A DNA stretch of 17,322 bases from UBA668 sp049424465 (GTDB taxonomy: Bacteria > Actinomycetota > Acidimicrobiia > Acidimicrobiales > Ilumatobacteraceae): contig JBMSSR010000027.1 of assembly GCA_049424465.1 (NCBI GenBank), forward strand, positions 1-17,322, read 5' to 3'. Shown in pieces: positions 6,531 through 13,298 of this stretch (its first letter is position 1; each line of letters starts with the position of its first letter). The position numbers and the translations under genes were made by a program. A model generated the notes under the pieces. That model was not told the origin of the DNA. It was given only the letters and a program-made list of their open reading frames with translations, and made no database searches.

Positions 6531-8015
6531 GTGAAGGTTCTCTTCGTGTCGTCCGAGTGCTATCCGCTGGTGAAGACCGGTGGGCTCGCCGACGTCGTGG
6601 GTGCACTGCCACCGGCACTGCGAGGCCTCGGTGTCGAGGCGCACGTGTTGCTGCCCGCCTACCCGGGAGTGCTCGAGCAGGTCGAGGCGCAGTTGGCGGT
6701 GGCGAGGTGGCACGACCTGTTCGGCGGGTCGGCCACGCTGCTCACCGGTGTCGCCACCACGGGCGCGCGACTGTTCCTGCTCGTCGCCCCGCACCTGTTC
6801 GAGCGCGCCGGCGGCGGCCCCTACATCGGCCCTGACGGCCACGACTGGCCCGACAACCACCTGCGCTTCGGCGCGCTCAGCCGTGCCGCAGCCGACATCG
6901 CGCTGGGTCGCGTGCACTGGCTGTACCCCGACGCCGTGTGGCGACCCGACGTCGTGCACCTGCACGACTGGCAGGCGGCGCTGACCGCGGCGTACCTGCA
7001 CTACGACCCCCGCCCCGGCGCACCGACGTCCTTGCTCACCATCCACAATCTCGCGTTCCAGGGCCAGTTCCCGATGTCGACGGCACGCGAACTGGGCCTG
7101 CCGTGGGAGGCCGAGCGCCTCGACGGCCTCGAGTTCTACGGCAACCTGTCGTTCCTCAAGGCGGGTGTGTCGTGGTGCGACCACGTCAGCACGGTGAGCC
7201 CCACGTACGCCGCCGAGATCGTCACACCCGAGCACGGCATGGGCTTCGACGGGCTGCTGCGCTCGCGCGCCAACTCGCTGACGGGCATCGTCAACGGCAT
7301 CGACGACGACCTGTGGAACCCGGGGACCGACGCCGCGCTGGTACCGCCGTACGTGCACTACTCGATCCGCAACTTCGATGGGAAGGCCGTCAACAAGCGC
7401 GCCCTGCAGGCCGAGCTGGGCCTCGAACAGCGCGACGACGTGCCGCTGTTCTGCGTGGTCAGCCGCCTCACCCACCAGAAGGGCATCGACGTGCTCGCCC
7501 AGGTGATGCCGATGATGGCGGGGCGCGGCGCGCAGTTCGCGGTCCTCGGCGCGGGCGACCGCGAGCTCGAGGACGGCGTGCGACGCGTCGCCGAGAACCA
7601 CCCCGGTCGGGTCTCCGTGACGATCGGCTACGACGAGACGCTGTCGCACCGCATGCAGGCGGGCAGCGACGCCATCGTCGTGCCGAGCCGCTTCGAGCCG
7701 TGCGGGCTCACCCAGCTGTACGGCCTGCGCTACGGCACCCTGCCGGTGGTCGCACGCGTCGGCGGTCTGGCCGACACGGTCATCGACGCCAACCCGGCAG
7801 CGATGGCCTCGAGGGCGGCGACGGGATTCCTGTTCCACCCGGTCGACGCCGACAACCTCAGCCACGCGCTGCACCGCGCGTGCGACCTGTTCGCCGACCG
7901 CGACGCGTGGCGCAGCGTGCAGCACTGCGCCATGGCCAGCGACGTCGGCTGGTCCACCGCTGCCGCGCAGTACCGCGACCTGTACGAGCGCATCATCCGC
8001 GTCCGCACCCACTAG
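6531..8015 (+). CDS. glgA: Glycogen synthase (ADP-glucose type, GT5)
   Basis: A 494-aa glycosyltransferase of GT-B fold that adds glucose from ADP-glucose to the alpha-1,4 glucan chain. The N-terminal GT5 domain shows FVSSECYPLVKTGGLADVVGALP with the ADP-glucose-binding Lys at 15, and HLHDWQAALTAAYL. The C-terminal domain shows SRLTHQKGIDVLAQ, the interdomain region, and PSRFEPCGLTQLYGLRYGTLPVV with the family's Glu at 389. This is the E. coli GlgA type rather than the GT4 enzyme of mycobacteria. GTG 6531 is preferred as start because of the -10 spacing and because MKVLFVSSE is the usual N-terminus. Divergent from glgC; the EVE gene begins 11 nt after its stop. Confidence 0.96.
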   Translation: MKVLFVSSECYPLVKTGGLADVVGALPPALRGLGVEAHVLLPAYPGVLEQVEAQLAVARWHDLFGGSATLLTGVATTGARLFLLVAPHLFERAGGGPYIGPDGHDWPDNHLRFGALSRAAADIALGRVHWLYPDAVWRPDVVHLHDWQAALTAAYLHYDPRPGAPTSLLTIHNLAFQGQFPMSTARELGLPWEAERLDGLEFYGNLSFLKAGVSWCDHVSTVSPTYAAEIVTPEHGMGFDGLLRSRANSLTGIVNGIDDDLWNPGTDAALVPPYVHYSIRNFDGKAVNKRALQAELGLEQRDDVPLFCVVSRLTHQKGIDVLAQVMPMMAGRGAQFAVLGAGDRELEDGVRRVAENHPGRVSVTIGYDETLSHRMQAGSDAIVVPSRFEPCGLTQLYGLRYGTLPVVARVGGLADTVIDANPAAMASRAATGFLFHPVDADNLSHALHRACDLFADRDAWRSVQHCAMASDVGWSTAAAQYRDLYERIIRVRTH

Positions 8016-8026
8016 GTTCGCCGCCC

Positions 8027-8485
8027 ATGGCGTGCTGGTTGATGAAGAGTGAGCCCGATGTCTTCTCGTACGACGACCTCGTGCGCGTCAAGCGCGAGGG
8101 CTGGGACGGCGTGCGCAACTACGAGGCGCGCAACTCGATGCGCGCGATGAAGAAGGGCGACCTCGCGATCTTCTACCACTCGAACGCCACGCCGCCCGGT
8201 GCAGCCGGCGTGGCGAAGGTGGTCAAGACCGCCGAGCCCGACCCGACGCAGTTCGACCCGCGCAGCAAGTACTTCGACCCGTCGTCCAACCCCGATGACC
8301 CGCGCTGGGACTGGGTGACGATCGCGCCGGTCAAGCGACTGCGCCTCGTGCCGCTCGACGAACTGCGCACGCTGCCCGAACTCGCCAACTGCCGCCTGCT
8401 GGCCAAGGGGTCGCGTCTCAGCGTGCTGCCGCTCACGCAGGCCGAGTTCGACGCGATCGTCGCCGCCGGCAGCTCACGCCGCTGA
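8027..8485 (+). CDS. EVE domain-containing protein
   Basis: A 152-aa protein consisting of one complete EVE domain, of the usual length. Family landmarks are WLMKSEPDVFSYDDL (residues 4-18), WDGVRNYEARNSMRAMKKGD, the FYHSNATPPGAAGVAKV strand, TQFDPRSKYFDPSSNPDDPRW and RLSVLPLTQAEFDAI. EVE domains share the PUA/YTH fold and bind nucleic acid carrying modified bases. A stand-alone copy has no assigned pathway, and the domain also turns up in restriction systems. The ATG lies 11 nt after the glgA stop, so cotranscription is likely. A weak TAGGTT with 8-nt spacing is also present, overlapping the glgA stop. I see no nuclease or methylase partner nearby. Confidence 0.92.
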   Translation: MACWLMKSEPDVFSYDDLVRVKREGWDGVRNYEARNSMRAMKKGDLAIFYHSNATPPGAAGVAKVVKTAEPDPTQFDPRSKYFDPSSNPDDPRWDWVTIAPVKRLRLVPLDELRTLPELANCRLLAKGSRLSVLPLTQAEFDAIVAAGSSRR

Positions 8486-8570
8486 CGGGTCCCGACCTTC
8501 GCCCGAGCGACGGGTCAGCAGGTCGATCCAGCGGGCCGTCCGGCGCTGCGGCGACGGGCGCCGACGTCGG

Positions 8571-8576
8571 TACCCT
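8571..8576 (+). promoter_or_regulatory. -10 element TACCCT, leaderless start of the PPOX gene
   Basis: TACCCT ends 6 nt before the ATG at 8583, matching the leaderless pattern of the window. No Shine-Dalgarno sequence is present. Confidence 0.5.
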
Positions 8577-8582
8577 CGCACC

Positions 8583-8966
8583 ATGCTCGATCCCGCCATC
8601 CGCGACCTCGCCCGTGCGAAGAATTTCGCCGCCCTCACCGTCATGCCCAAGAGCGGTCACCCGATGACACATGTCATGTGGGTCGATGCCGACGACGAGT
8701 ACATGCTCATCAACACCGAACTCGGTCGCGCCAAGGCCACCGCGATGGACGGCGACGCCCGCGTGACCGTGATGGTGTGGGACGCGAACAATCCGTACCA
8801 CTACGCCGAGGTGCGCGGGCGCGTCGTCGGCACGGTCGTGGGCCAGGAGGCCGCCGACCACATCGAGATGCTCAGCCACAAGTACGTCAACGGCCCGTAC
8901 ACGTTCGGCCCCACCGACCGCCGCATCATCTACAAGGTCGAGCCCACCCGCCAACGAATGGCCTGA
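8583..8966 (+). CDS. PPOX-class F420/FMN-dependent split-barrel enzyme
   Basis: A 127-aa protein of the pyridoxamine 5'-phosphate oxidase-like split-barrel superfamily, close in pattern to the actinobacterial F420-dependent (Rv1155-type) group. Landmarks are an N-terminal helix with ARAKNFAALTVMPKSGHPMTHVMWVDADDEYMLINTELGRAKATAMDGDARVTV split over the barrel strands, then YAEVRGRVVG and the closing RRIIYKVEPTR. These proteins bind F420 or a flavin and usually reduce small organic substrates; some bind F420 without known catalysis. Substrate cannot be predicted. Length is normal. The gene stands alone, 97 bp after the EVE gene and 126 bp before the antitoxin gene, and has its own -10 element. 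Confidence 0.88.
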   Translation: MLDPAIRDLARAKNFAALTVMPKSGHPMTHVMWVDADDEYMLINTELGRAKATAMDGDARVTVMVWDANNPYHYAEVRGRVVGTVVGQEAADHIEMLSHKYVNGPYTFGPTDRRIIYKVEPTRQRMA

Positions 8967-9065
8967 CGCTTGTTCGCTGCCTCCCGGCGCAACTGACGTC
9001 GAACCGCCTGCACTCTTGCGTGCGGAACCCGGTCGCTGCACACACAGCGGTGTCAGGACAGAGCA

Positions 9066-9083
9066 AGTAGCACATGTGCTACT
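9066..9083. promoter_or_regulatory. Perfect 18-bp palindrome, probable toxin-antitoxin operator
   Basis: agtagcacatgtgctact reads identically on both strands, centred between 9074 and 9075, and ends 9 nt before the antitoxin ATG. It overlaps the -10 hexamer TACTGT (9080-9085). Phd/YefM antitoxins autorepress through such palindromes, so this is the likely binding site of the 9093 product and its complex with the toxin. Confidence 0.7.
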
Positions 9084-9085
9084 GT
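9080..9085 (+). promoter_or_regulatory. -10 element TACTGT of the toxin-antitoxin operon
   Basis: TACTGT is followed by 7 nt and the ATG at 9093. A -35-like AGGACA lies at 9055-9060 with a 19-nt spacer. The ggggg run just before the ATG is too close to serve as a normal ribosome binding site, so a leaderless start is likely. Confidence 0.5.
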
Positions 9086-9092
9086 TGGGGGT

Positions 9093-9356
9093 ATGACCAC
9101 TGTGGGGCTGCGCGAACTACGTCAGGATGCATCCGAACTCGTGCGCCGCGTGCAACTTGGCGACGAGATCGACATCACCGTCAACGGCCGACTTGCGGCG
9201 CGGCTGGTGCCCCCGGCACCTCGCCGATGGCGCACGTGGGTCGATCTCGCCGAACTCTTCACCGGCGCCGACGACCCGACGTGGCTCCACGACCGAGCCC
9301 TCATCGACGACGCGCCGCGTGATCCCTGGGCAGATGTCGATGCGCTCCGTCCTTGA
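9093..9356 (+). CDS. Phd/YefM-type antitoxin
   Basis: An 87-aa antitoxin. The N-terminal Phd/YefM DNA-binding and dimerisation fold is recognisable from TTVGLRELRQDASELVRRVQLGDEIDITVNGRLAARLVP (residues 2-40). The acidic C-terminal part (about 50-87, DPTWLHDRALIDDAPRDPWADVD) would wrap the toxin and block its active site, as in related complexes. It should bind the palindrome just upstream and repress its own operon. The gene overlaps the PIN toxin gene by 17 nt (from 9340) or 23 nt (from 9334), the usual coupling in such pairs. Confidence 0.9.
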   Translation: MTTVGLRELRQDASELVRRVQLGDEIDITVNGRLAARLVPPAPRRWRTWVDLAELFTGADDPTWLHDRALIDDAPRDPWADVDALRP

Positions 9357-9720
9357 CACGAGCGTGCTCGTCGCCGGCCTCGAGCACGAACTGCCGGGCG
9401 AACTTGCGATCAGTGCCGCCTCGCTCGCCGAACTTCACTTCGGTGTGCTGGTCGCATCTGACGCCACCGTCCGAGCCGAGCGGCTGCGCCGACTGACGTT
9501 CCTGCATCAGGAATTCGAGGCGATCCCTGTCGACCATCGCGTCGCTGCCAGCTACGGCCAACTCGCCGCTGCCGTGGTGAGCGCGGGCCGAACTGCTCGC
9601 TCTCGCTCAATGGACCTCATCATTGCTGCGACAGCGCACGCCCACGGCGCGCGTCTCGTCACCCGGAACACCCGCGACCTCGCCGGTATCGGTGACCTCG
9701 TCGAGATCGTCGAGCTGTAG
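9340..9720 (+). CDS. PIN-domain ribonuclease toxin (VapC-like)
   Basis: A 126-aa PIN-fold toxin. The acidic residues that bind Mg are present: D6 in VLDTSVLV, E31 in SLAELHFG, D92 in SMDLIIAATA and D113 in TRDLAGI. The TRNTRDL end motif is typical of VapC. Such enzymes cleave specific RNAs (tRNA or rRNA) and stop translation when the antitoxin is lost. Two starts are possible, ATG 9334 and ATG 9340; I prefer 9340 because the weak tggg (9327-9330) is better spaced and MRSVLDTS fits the family. All catalytic residues are intact, so the toxin is probably active. Standard VapBC pairs use an AbrB- or MetJ-like antitoxin; here the partner is of Phd type, a common mix in actinobacteria. Confidence 0.9.
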   Translation: MRSVLDTSVLVAGLEHELPGELAISAASLAELHFGVLVASDATVRAERLRRLTFLHQEFEAIPVDHRVAASYGQLAAAVVSAGRTARSRSMDLIIAATAHAHGARLVTRNTRDLAGIGDLVEIVEL

Positions 9721-9733
9721 CCCAGCCGACCGG

Positions 9734-9750
9734 TGCCGCACGGTGCGGCG
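9734..9750 (+). terminator. Short hairpin after the toxin gene
   Basis: gccgca (9735-9740) pairs perfectly with tgcggc (9744-9749) around a 3-nt loop, extended by one T-G pair, followed by gggggttt. It sits 13 nt after the toxin stop. It is a modest candidate. Confidence 0.3.
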
Positions 9751-9769
9751 GGGGGTTTCGCAGGGTCGG

Positions 9770-9775
9770 TAGGGT
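9770..9775 (+). promoter_or_regulatory. -10 element TAGGGT, leaderless start of the 9783 gene
   Basis: TAGGGT is followed by 7 nt and the ATG at 9783, in line with the other leaderless starts. No ribosome binding site is seen. Confidence 0.45.
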
Positions 9776-9782
9776 TCAGTCC

Positions 9783-10694
9783 ATGACCGAGGGTGGCGGT
9801 GACCCGGTGGCGGCGACGGGCGGACGTACTCGCCTGCGGACGCGCACCAAGTTGTTGCTCGCCGCGCTCGCGCTGCTCGTCGCGGCGCCGATCGGCTACT
9901 TCAAGGTGTGGCCGCGCGACTCGGCGACGCTCGTCGATGCCGATGACGCCGTCGACGATTTCCGTGCCAACACGGCGCCCAGCACGTCGACGGTCACAGC
10001 GGCCACGGTGCCGTCGACAACGCCCGAGACCACCGCGCCACCCGCGCCACCGGTCACCGTGCCGGCCGAGGGCGTGTACCGCTACGCCACCACCGGCGAG
10101 GAGTCGGTCGACATCCTCGGTGGCGCGACGCACACCTATCCGGCAGAGACCACCCTCACGGTGGTCCACACCGGATGCGGTGCGGTGCTGACGTGGACAC
10201 CACTCGAGGAGCGCTCTGACGAGTGGGGCATCTGCGCGACGCCCGAGGGCATCGTGTGGCGTGGCGACGGCGTGGCCGTGTGGCACCACCAGTTCTTCTC
10301 ACAGGACGAGCGCACGCCCACCGTCTGCCCCGACGACGTGCTCATGCTGCCCGCCGCGTACGTCGACGACCCGATGGCCGGCGCGTGGGCACCGGTCGAG
10401 GTGCGGTGCACGACCGACGGCCGGGACTGGCCGGCCAGGTTCGAGGTACTCGGTGCCGAGGACCGCACGATCGAGGGTGTCACCGTCGAGGCCTTCCACG
10501 TGCGGCTGACGATCACGTGGGACGGCGGCGACTTCTTCGAGCACTCGGTCATCGACTACTGGCTCGACCGCAGCGGACTGCCGCTGTCGATGGTGTCCAG
10601 CAAGGAGACCCGCAACGATTCCGGCGTGATCGGTGCCGTCACCTATCTCGAGACCTTCCGCGCCGACCTCGTCTCGCTGACACCGCTCACCTGA
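9783..10694 (+). CDS. Membrane-anchored exported protein of unknown function
   Basis: A 303-aa protein I cannot assign to a named family. A basic N-terminus (RTRLRTRTK) precedes one membrane segment at about 23-42 (KLLLAALALLVAAPIGYF), so the rest should lie outside the membrane. Residues about 62-97 form a Thr/Pro/Ser/Ala-rich spacer (STSTVTAATVPSTTPETTAPPAPPV), typical of actinobacterial surface proteins and possibly O-glycosylated. The remaining ~200 residues are a beta-rich domain with four cysteines (HTGCG, WGICA, TVCPD, VRCTT) that could make two disulfides outside the cell. It contains YRYATTGEESVDILGG near its start and DYWLDRSGLPLSMVSSKE near its end, a layout like lipid- or sterol-carrier-type beta domains, but that is only an impression. 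Its gene faces the universal stress gene. Confidence 0.8.
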   Translation: MTEGGGDPVAATGGRTRLRTRTKLLLAALALLVAAPIGYFKVWPRDSATLVDADDAVDDFRANTAPSTSTVTAATVPSTTPETTAPPAPPVTVPAEGVYRYATTGEESVDILGGATHTYPAETTLTVVHTGCGAVLTWTPLEERSDEWGICATPEGIVWRGDGVAVWHHQFFSQDERTPTVCPDDVLMLPAAYVDDPMAGAWAPVEVRCTTDGRDWPARFEVLGAEDRTIEGVTVEAFHVRLTITWDGGDFFEHSVIDYWLDRSGLPLSMVSSKETRNDSGVIGAVTYLETFRADLVSLTPLT

Positions 10695-10762
10695 GCACGC
10701 TGACACGCACTGCGCTCACCCCGACTGCGGCCTCACCGGCCGACAGCGCGTCGATGGTGCGA

Positions 10763-10794
10763 TATCGGCGTCGGCGCCCGCACTGACGCCGATA
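10763..10794. terminator. Bidirectional terminator hairpin between convergent genes
   Basis: A perfect 10-bp stem, tatcggcgtc (10763-10772) with gacgccgata (10785-10794), and a 12-nt loop lies in the 126-bp gap between the 3' ends of the membrane-protein gene and the universal stress gene. Position and stem strength support termination in both directions. Confidence 0.6.
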
Positions 10795-10820
10795 CCGCAG
10801 GTGGTGCTGCCCGGTGACCG

Positions 10821-11255
10821 TCAGGAAGGTTTGGGCACCACCACGATCGGGCAGTGCGCATGGTGCACGCACGCGCTCGACACCGAGCCGAGCAGCAGGC
10901 CCATGAACCCACCGTGGCCACGGCTGCCGACCACGAGCATCGCGGCTCCCTTGGCCGCGTCGATCAGCGCGTACGCCGGCGAGCCGATTTCGAGCGTGGT
11001 CTCGACCTCGAGCCCGGCCTTCACCGCGTCAGCAGCCGCTGCGTCCAGGGCAGCACGACCAGCCTGCTGCAACTGTTCGAGTACCGCTCCCCCGCCGTAG
11101 GGGTCGGCCGCCGACAGGCCGACGTCGACACCGTGCACGAGCAGCACGCGCCAGTCGTGCACTGCTGCCTCGTCGAGCGCGAACCGCAGCGCCCGCGTCG
11201 CCCCCTCCGAGCCGTCGACACCGACCACGATCGTGCGGGCCAGATCCTTCGTCAT
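10821..11255 (-). CDS. Universal stress protein UspA family, ATP-binding type
   Basis: A 144-aa single-domain Usp. It opens with TIVVGVDGSEGATRALRFALDEA and ends with the ATP-binding signature G-2x-G-9x-G-S (GSRGHGGFMGLLLGS) followed by HHAHCPIVVVP, so it should bind ATP like MJ0577-type Usps. Such proteins are induced in stationary phase, hypoxia or stress and act in the cytosol, often as dimers. Start choice: ATG 11255 has AAGGGAG five nt upstream (11261-11267); the in-frame GTG at 11261 overlaps that site and is rejected. The gene lies 126 bp downstream of the two-component genes on the same strand. Usp genes are often controlled by NarL-type regulators (the DosR regulon is the known case), but a link here is inference. 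Confidence 0.92.
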   Translation of the reverse strand: MTKDLARTIVVGVDGSEGATRALRFALDEAAVHDWRVLLVHGVDVGLSAADPYGGGAVLEQLQQAGRAALDAAAADAVKAGLEVETTLEIGSPAYALIDAAKGAAMLVVGSRGHGGFMGLLLGSVSSACVHHAHCPIVVVPKPS

Positions 11256-11381
11256 GTGCACTCCCTTCGCTCGCCACGCTCAGTGTCCCCCTCGCGAGCA
11301 CATCCCAGCAGGGCCGAACGTCACCCGGGCACACGCACTCCGTCCTGCGGCGGCCCGTGGGGCGGCACGCTGACAACGGCG

Positions 11382-12044
11382 TCACACCGTGGTGGGGTCG
11401 ATGGGGGCGCCGCCGAGGCTGGTCGGCAGCAGCTGGTGCTTGACGGCGTAGCCGATCAGCTGGTCGAGCGTCGAGCAGCGCGTCTTGGCGTGGATGCGGC
11501 TCTTGAAGGTGCTCGCCGTCTTCAGGCTGATGCCCAACTGCTCGGCGATGTCGCTGACCCGCACCCCGTCGATGAGTAGCCGCAGCACCTCGAGCTCTCG
11601 TGGCGACAATGCGTCGGCAGTGGGCGCTGCGCGCATCGCCTGTTCGAGGTCGGGCGGCACGAACGAGCCGTGCGTCGCAACGGCCAGGACCGCACCGACC
11701 AGGTCGGCGGGTGCGCACCCCTTGGTGATGAATCCCTCGATGCCGGCCGCCGTCGCCGAACGGGCGATGGCCGGGTCGTTGTAGACGGTGAGCATCAGGA
11801 TGCGCGCCCCGGGGAACTGCTGCTTCAGCGCCGGCGCACCGTCCAGGCCACTGGTGCCCGGCATCGAGAGGTCGAGCACGATGACGTCGACCTCACCGGG
11901 AGCGAAGGCCAGCGCACCGTCGATCGACTCGGCCTCGTGCACGACGCTGACGCCCGCACGGTCGTCGAGGAACCGCCGTGTGGCCGCGCGCATGACGGGA
12001 TGGTCGTCGACGATCATCACCCTGATACGCCGCGCTGCCGCCAT
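11382..12044 (-). CDS. NarL/FixJ-type response regulator
   Basis: A 220-aa DNA-binding response regulator. The receiver domain (about 7-125) has all canonical residues: acidic pair D13-D14, phospho-accepting D58 (VIVLDLSMPG), T86 (MLTVYND) and K108 (FITKG). The LuxR-type helix-turn-helix is at about 146-207 (LSPRELEVLRLLIDGVRVSDIAEQLGISLKTASTFKSRIHAK). It should be phosphorylated by the kinase whose gene immediately precedes it: the stop of the kinase and this ATG share one base (TGATG), so translation is coupled and the stoichiometry is linked. The universal stress gene is a possible target by position. Confidence 0.93.
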   Translation of the reverse strand: MAAARRIRVMIVDDHPVMRAATRRFLDDRAGVSVVHEAESIDGALAFAPGEVDVIVLDLSMPGTSGLDGAPALKQQFPGARILMLTVYNDPAIARSATAAGIEGFITKGCAPADLVGAVLAVATHGSFVPPDLEQAMRAAPTADALSPRELEVLRLLIDGVRVSDIAEQLGISLKTASTFKSRIHAKTRCSTLDQLIGYAVKHQLLPTSLGGAPIDPTTV

Positions 12045-13270
12045 CAGCGAGGACGATCCCGGTGCAGCACGCGCTCGGTGAGGTACCACAGGTGGCCGCG
12101 CCGCTCGACCAGGTCACCGGGCTCGGGGTCGGGCGCGTAGGCGATCGCGGTGGGCACTGCGACCGACACGGTGACGCCACCACCGACCATGCCCTCGACG
12201 GTCATCGTGCCGCCGATCGCGTTCAGCCGGTTGCGCATCTGGCTGAGGCCGTGGCCCACCTGACCGGCATAGGTGCCGCCGTCGCTGGCGACGGTGAGTT
12301 CGACGGCAGGTTCGTCGTAGGTATGGGTGCTCGCGACCTCGTGCAGGACGCACGTGACGCCGGCGCTGGTGGAGGCGTGGCGCTCGATGTTGGTGAGGCA
12401 CTCCTGCGCCGCGCGGTAGATGGCGAGCGCGGCGTACGGCGTCAGCAGCGGCAGGTCGTCGACACGGACGTACGCCTCGGCACCGATGCGCCGCGCCGTG
12501 TCACTCGACATGATGCGGATCGACTCCTCGACACCCAGTTCGTGCAGCAGCCGCGGCCGCAGGTCCTCGCACACGCGGTGCACGCTGTCGATGCCGTCTG
12601 CGATCAACTGGTCGACCCGCTCGAGAATGTCGTCGTGGGCACCGTCGCTGCGTTCGCGCAGCCACAGCAACTCGCTGCGCATCGCGGTCAGCGTCTGGCC
12701 GAGGTCGTCGTGCAGCTCCATCGCGATGCGGCGCCGCTCGACGTCGACCTCGACGAGCGCACGCAGCGACGCATCGCGCACGCGCCGCAGCGAGCTGCGG
12801 ATCTCGTCTCGCTGGTCGGACACGTCGACCGACAGGCCGATGATGCCGATGATCTCGCCCACCGATCCGAAGATGGGCGCGTCGATGACGTGGATGTCGA
12901 CGGTGCTGCCGTCGCGGCGGGTCGCGGTGAACTCGCCCTCCCACACATTGCCGCCGGCCACGCTCGCCATGATCGACGCAGCGACGTCCTGGTCGGTGGG
13001 CCCGACGGTCAGGTCCTGGACGGGTTTGCCGAGTGCCTCCTCGGCGGTCCATCCGTACAGCGCAGATGCGTGCGCGCTCCATACCAACACGGTCCCCTGC
13101 GCATCGGTGGCGATGACCGCGACAGGCAGGCCGGCCATCAGCAGCTGCCAGCGCTGCACGTCCTCCCACGTGGTCTGCAGCGGTTGCGCGTTGCCGAACG
13201 CAAAGGTCAGGTCGTCGTCGACCCCCGGTGGCCGCGTCACCGAACCGCCCAGCATTGCGTCGTCGCTCAT
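12044..13270 (-). CDS. PAS-domain sensor histidine kinase (HisKA_3 / NarX-DesK type)
   Basis: A 408-aa soluble kinase with no membrane segment. A PAS domain covers about 44-157 (GLPVAVIATDAQGTVLVWSAHASALYGWTAEEALGKPV, then GIIGLSVDVSDQRD). A HisKA_3 dimerisation region carries the phospho-accepting H187 in RIAMELHDDLGQTLTAMRSELLWL. The HATPase domain has the N-box AAQECLTNIERHA (N294) and the glycine boxes SDGGTYAGQVGHGLSQMRNRL and GGTMTVEGMVGGGVTVSVAVP. It probably senses an intracellular signal (redox, gas or small ligand) through PAS; no heme- or flavin-binding residue can be called from the sequence. ATG 13270 is preceded by the strong site GGGGGAGGGG (13273-13282). Its gene sits between two response regulator genes, so partner choice is a real question. 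Confidence 0.93.
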   Translation of the reverse strand: MSDDAMLGGSVTRPPGVDDDLTFAFGNAQPLQTTWEDVQRWQLLMAGLPVAVIATDAQGTVLVWSAHASALYGWTAEEALGKPVQDLTVGPTDQDVAASIMASVAGGNVWEGEFTATRRDGSTVDIHVIDAPIFGSVGEIIGIIGLSVDVSDQRDEIRSSLRRVRDASLRALVEVDVERRRIAMELHDDLGQTLTAMRSELLWLRERSDGAHDDILERVDQLIADGIDSVHRVCEDLRPRLLHELGVEESIRIMSSDTARRIGAEAYVRVDDLPLLTPYAALAIYRAAQECLTNIERHASTSAGVTCVLHEVASTHTYDEPAVELTVASDGGTYAGQVGHGLSQMRNRLNAIGGTMTVEGMVGGGVTVSVAVPTAIAYAPDPEPGDLVERRGHLWYLTERVLHRDRPR

Positions 13271-13298
13271 CGCCCCTCCCCCGTCGGCACAGCCTGCC

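Noticed and set aside
5118..8015. Long open frames antisense to glgC, glgA, the kinase and the dehydratase
   Set aside because: They are His/Arg/Val/Asp-rich translations with no family motifs, a normal by-product of GC-rich third positions; the opposite strand carries clear conserved enzymes.
9001..9060. Terminator after the PPOX gene (cgctg/cagcg at 9034-9049)
   Set aside because: A 5-bp stem with a 6-nt loop is expected by chance in this composition and there is no U-tract.
8027..9720. A defence island made of the EVE gene and the toxin-antitoxin pair
   Set aside because: No restriction, methylase, nuclease or helicase gene is present, the EVE gene follows glgA, and a housekeeping-type PPOX gene separates them.
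10821..13270. A DosS/DosR hypoxia system with its universal stress target
   Set aside because: The kinase has one PAS domain and no GAF domain, and no DosR-like palindromic box was recognised upstream of the stress gene; the similarity is only of general layout.
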